Assembly (NCBI RefSeq): GCF_000283155.1
Contig: NW_004454210.1
Coordinates: forward strand, 2,448,884 to 2,512,883
DNA length: 64,000 nt
Reading direction: 5' to 3'
From: Ceratotherium simum simum
Taxonomy: Eukaryota > Chordata > Mammalia > Perissodactyla > Rhinocerotidae
This document shows, piece after piece, positions 59,957 through 64,000 of the stretch. Position numbers and translations under genes: made by a program. Positions within the stretch are counted from its first letter, which is position 1. Each line of letters starts with the position of its first letter. Below the pieces are notes generated by a model that had not been told where the DNA came from, ran no database searches, and worked only from the letters and a program-made list of their open reading frames with translations.

Positions 59957-61264
59957 CTGTAACATAATTCCACATTTTATTAGAGGCTATTCTACTGGAT
60001 TTTAAATATTTAATTCATCAATGCAATGCTCTCAGTTCTTAAAATCTTTGCTAAAAATCAGGACCATACCTTAAAAATAAATCAAAAGAGCTAGTTTTCT
60101 GTGTCCACAAAACTACCAGGTTCTAGAATTTTTTTCTCATTAGATAAAGAGCTCTTAATTAGATTATACTGAATAACTGACATGGCAATTAAGGAGAAAA
60201 ATAAGTTTCATATAAATAAGAAATTTTTCTAACTTTAAAAGCCTAGAAACACCACCTTTTGCTAAGAATAAAAAGAACCTGAAAAATCAACATCTTTATT
60301 GGGTAATTATTACTTAAAAAGTCTTCTACTTATAAGGGAGACTAGTTGACTTAAAAAGCTTTCTACTCAAAACACCTAGAAGTGCTGAACAAACCTTAAC
60401 AATAATCCTTTTAAACATATATCTGAATCACCAAGAAAAGCAATGTCCTGGAGCCCAAAATGGAAGCAGGAGTTAAAATTCAGTGCCTATAAACCAAGTA
60501 CTGGTCCAGGCATTCAGGATATATCAGTGAACAAAACAGCAAAAATGTCTGCCCTCTAGAGCTTATATATACTAACTGAAGGCTTTTTCTGTAGGAATCA
60601 CGTATACTCTGAGTTGAGAATTATCCTTCTTTTTTAAGATTAAAAACCAAGAACTTCACTTTAAAGAAATTGAATAATGTGCCTAGAGGATTCCTGGGAT
60701 GGGTGTTGGGAGTTCCACCAGAGTAAAGGCCTGCTTTTACTGGGGTGTGGGGCATCCAGTCTACATCATAATGCTATATAACCGAAATTAAGACGGCAGT
60801 TGATAAGCCCCATCCACAACGTTCACAAGTAGTCTTCCCATTCACAGAAGCTTGTTAGAGAGAGAGAAAAAAAGCCCTATATGATAGTAGAGAAAATCTA
60901 TACTAGATATGTGTATTAGCTAACTTGCTTCTTTAGTCATAAATGAATAAAAGAGAAAAATGCAGAAGAGAGAAAATAAGCATACAAAACTGGCTGAAGA
61001 TATTTCAGAGAACTGAACAGCTTTAAAAACAACTCTAAAGAATTTTTATAAAGGAAAATTCAATACAATAGGATCCCCAAAATCAGTACAGGTGTTATTT
61101 CCAGAAAGATAAAACATTAAAATTTAAAAGAAGAAATAATCAAATAAGAGGAAAACTTTTCCTCAGGTGAAGAAACATATTAATCTTTAGATTTTATAAA
61201 TTCACTGAGTGCTCTAAGCAGGCTATAGGAAAAAATTAGTCTTAAACCAAGATAAAACCTTGCT

Positions 61265-61745
61265 CAAAGCATCAGCCATACCGATCCTCCTTGGAGTTCT
61301 TGAATCACCAAATACGTCCTTAAGGCCTTAGCTCTTGCTTTTCTAAAAACCTCTTCTTGACATATTCGGAGAGCTTGCTCTCTTACTTCCTTCAGGTCTC
61401 TCAAACAACTCGTCCTCAGAGGGGCTATCCCTGACCACTCCAAAATACACATCCCCTCATCCATCACTCTCCATCCCTTTATCTGGATTTATTTGTCTCC
61501 ATAGCACTTCATAGCATTTTTTACCACCTGACATTATATAAACACATATATACATATAAAAGGATTATAAATAAATACATATATATTTCTCTTCTATTTA
61601 TAGTCTGGCTCTTCCACTAAAATATAAGCTCCTGAGAAGTGGAACATTGACTCCTGTTTATCAACGTATTCTAATGTCTAAAACAGTGCTGGCGTAGAGA
61701 AGGAATTAGATAAATATTTGTTTAATGAATTAATGAACAAACGCT
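61265..61745 (+). mobile_element. L2 LINE 3' end
   Basis: 'cttccttcaggtctctcaaa', 'tatccctgaccactccaaaa', 'cacttcatagcattttttac', 'aaaatataagctcctgagaa' and 'atatttgtttaatgaattaa' give the canonical L2 3' end including its tail. Confidence 0.88.
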
Positions 61746-62089
61746 AAAAGCTTTCAGAGAGAAAAACACAGAATACAACAAGGTATGATTAGCATCAGCC
61801 TTCTCCTTAACAATACCTAGTTAAGAAAAACGATGAAAGGAAAAACAATCTGAGCAAAGAAATCTCCGCCTAGATAAACTATCAACAAAATATGTAAGAG
61901 CAAAATAAAGTCATTTTCAAATATGCAGGGGTTCAGAAAGTTTACTACCCACACATACTTTCTGGGGAAAATTATTTAACAATGTACTCTTGCCAGTTGA
62001 AAAGTAATCCAAAAGAGTGGGAGACACAGAATCTAAGAAACAACAGAAGTAACTTAGAAGAGCAATAAAAAGAAAATCAAAAGTGTATA

Positions 62090-63300
62090 CACATCTTCCT
62101 TGACTTAACAATGGGGTTATGTCCCAACAAACCCATCCTAAGTTGAAAATATCGTTAAGTCAAAAATGCATTTAAGGGGCCCACCCAGTGGCACAGTGGT
62201 TAAGTTTGCCTGCTCTGCTTCTGAGGCCTGGAGTTCACAGGTTCATATCCTGGGCATGGACCTACACACCAATCATTAAGCCATGCTGTGGTGGCATCCC
62301 ACATACAAAAATAGAGGAAGACGGGCACAGATGTTAGCTCAGGGCCAATCTTCCTGGGGGGGGGGGGGGGAGATCCCTGATGGTCTAGTGGTTAAAGTTC
62401 AGCACGCTCCACTTCGGTGACCCAGGTTTGGTTCCTGGGCATGGACCTACACCACCCGTCGGCAGATATGCTGTGGCGGCAACCCACATACAAAATAGAG
62501 GAAGACTGGCACAGACATTAGCTCACGGTCACTATTCCTCAAGCAAAAAGAGGAAGACTGGGAACAGATGTTAGCTCAGGGCACATCTTCCTCAGCCAAA
62601 AAAAAAAAAAAGAGCCAGCCCTGAAGGCCTAGTGGTTAAAGTTCGGCACACTCTGCTTCGGAAGCCCGGGTTTGGTTCTTGGGCGAGGAACCACACCATT
62701 CGTCTCTCGGTAGCCATGTTGTGGTGGCAGCTCACATAAAAGAACTAGAAGGACCTACAACTAGAATATACAACTACGTACTGGGGTTTTGGGGAGGAAA
62801 AAAAAAAAAGAGGAAGATTGGCAACAGATGTTAGTTCAGGGCAAACCTTTCCCAGCAAAAAATTAAAAAAAAAAAAAAATGCATTTAACACACCTAACCT
62901 ACTGAACACCATAGCTTAGCCTAGCCTACCTTAAACATGCTCAGAACACCTACATTAGCCTATGGTTGGGCAAAATCATCTAACACAAAGCCTATTTTAC
63001 AATAAAGTGTTGAATAGTTCATGTAATTTATTGAATATTGTACTGAAAGTGAAAAACAGATTGTATGGGTACAGAATGGTTCAAGAGTATGGGCTGTTTA
63101 CCCTCTCGATCACGTGGCTGACTGGGAGTTGCAGCTTGCTGCCGCTGCCCAGCATCACGAAAGAGTATCATATTGCTAGCCTGGGGAAAGATCAAAATTC
63201 AAAATTCAAAGTACAGTTTCTACTGAACACCTATCACTTTCACACCATCGTAAAGTTGAAAAATCATAAGGTGAACCATCGTTAAGTCGGGGACCTGTAG
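62090..63300. mobile_element. Tigger-like DNA transposon (TcMar), interrupted by three EREs
   Basis: The ends 'ccttgacttaacaatggggt' and 'accatcgttaagtcggggac' form an inverted pair. Between them run 'aacctactgaacaccatagc', 'ttgggcaaaatcatctaaca' and 'gaatattgtactgaaagtga', a common non-autonomous Tigger-type layout. The exact name is not assigned. Confidence 0.7.
62176..62874 (+). mobile_element. Three tandem ERE-family SINEs within one TSD pair
   Basis: Copies at about 62176-62357, 62371-62611 and 62612-62874, all plus strand. The first has an older ERE3/4-like head, the next two ERE2-like heads ('ctgatggtctagtggttaaa', 'ctgaaggcctagtggttaaa'). The outer flanks are AAAAATGCATTTAA at 62162-62175 and 62875-62888. 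A 15-G run (62356-62370) stands where the first copy's A-tail would be. Confidence 0.85.
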
Positions 63301-63871
63301 TTGCTTTACGAAGCTAAAAGCCATAAATTTAGAACAAGGAGTCAGAAGAATAGCTCTAAGAGAGTAGATTCTATTCAACAAATACTAATTAAGTTATATG
63401 ACTTGAGTAACATGAAGAAAGTCTTTTTTTCCTCTCAACCACAAAAAACAACTCCTAACTGTATAGGAAAGCCATTAACCAAATACTGAAGAAAAAAAAA
63501 CCATAACATCATTTTGAGAAATGACTGAGAATATTACAAAGTCACGTCCAAGTGTACAAGTTATAGACGCAAACTGTATTTCCTTCTTCATAGACTCATT
63601 CTTGTTACTACTTAATCTTGCAGTAAATATCTTCATAACCAAGATATCAAAAATGTACATATTGGTTTTCAGTACTTAGAATTAAGCCTTCGGGCTCCAT
63701 GTGCAGGGTAACTATAGAACCTTTATAACTTTAGAACCTTTAGTTATAGAACTAAAGGTTGTACCATACCACACGTGGAAGTAACATTACAGGTAACAAA
63801 AATGGTGGGGTAGTATTGAAGAGAGGGTAATATAAAGATGTTAATTAACTCATTATAAACATGATAAATTT

Positions 63872-64000
63872 GGGCCGGCCCCGTGGCTTAGTGGTTAAGT
63901 GAGCGCACTCCACTGCTGGCGACCCGGGTTCGGATCCCGGGCTCGCACCGACGCGCTGCTTCTCCGGCCATGCTGAGGCTGCGTCCCACATACAGCAACT
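63872..64000 (+). mobile_element. ERE SINE, cut by window end
   Basis: 'gggccggccccgtggcttag' through 'acatacagcaact'. The 3' part and right TSD lie outside. Confidence 0.93.

Larger units (their letters stand above)
59957..64000 (-). other. ZNF638: ZNF638 intron (part), no further exon found
   Basis: I looked for the next upstream exon, which must end in phase 0 before the 38-nt exon, and could not identify one. The interval holds an ancient repeat piece near 60470-60600, an L2 3' end, a Tigger-like element with three EREs, and an ERE cut by the window end. Confidence 0.5.

Noticed and set aside
61264..61467. Minus-strand 67-codon frame with a helical-looking sequence
   Set aside because: It lies wholly in an L2 LINE 3' end, antisense to it. 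It has no suitable splice sites for ZNF638 and no match to the protein as I know it.

Overview
The window is mammalian nuclear DNA, almost certainly from a perissodactyl and most likely a horse-type Equus species. The clearest sign is about twenty tRNA-derived SINEs of the equine repetitive element (ERE) type. They share the 'ggggccggccccgtggctta' head, and many have intact target-site duplications (TSDs). Old mammalian repeats (MIR, L2, L1, MLT1/MaLR LTRs, MER20, MER5-like, Tigger-like) fill much of the rest. Organism and gene names come from recognition of sequence, not from a database search.

Two genes are present, both on the minus strand. They sit as in human 2p13, with ZNF638 upstream and DYSF downstream. 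From 64000 down to about 44.9 kb lies the 3' part of ZNF638 (NP220). Eight coding exons (59919-59956, 54572-55796, 53992-54057, 51407-52361, 50483-50587, 47649-47750, 46761-46879, 45135-45200) join in frame with GT-AG junctions. They encode the last 891 residues, including eight acidic V-T-V-D-E-V repeats and the C-terminal matrin-type zinc finger. The ZNF638 5' part lies outside the window.

From about 44.9 to 22.7 kb is the intergenic region. It contains L1 and LTR remnants, nested EREs and a striking 173-bp inverted repeat (35129-35301 / 36021-36193, one mismatch). The 5' end of DYSF (dysferlin) follows. The canonical first coding exon (22035-22122, CpG-rich) and, 9 kb downstream, the alternative first coding exon (12945-13035, in a strong CpG island) both end after the first base of a glycine codon, so either can splice to the shared exon 2, which is not in the window. 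From 12.9 kb to position 1 is DYSF intron 1, dominated by repeats. No exon 2 was found.

No prokaryotic-type system, tRNA or rRNA gene, CRISPR array or intact mobile-element gene is present. The most unusual structures are the 173-bp inverted repeat, several nested or stacked SINE insertions with readable TSDs, an internal 86-bp tandem duplication in a hAT transposon fossil, a dispersed 80-90 bp direct duplication, and a SINE with an RTE-like tail.
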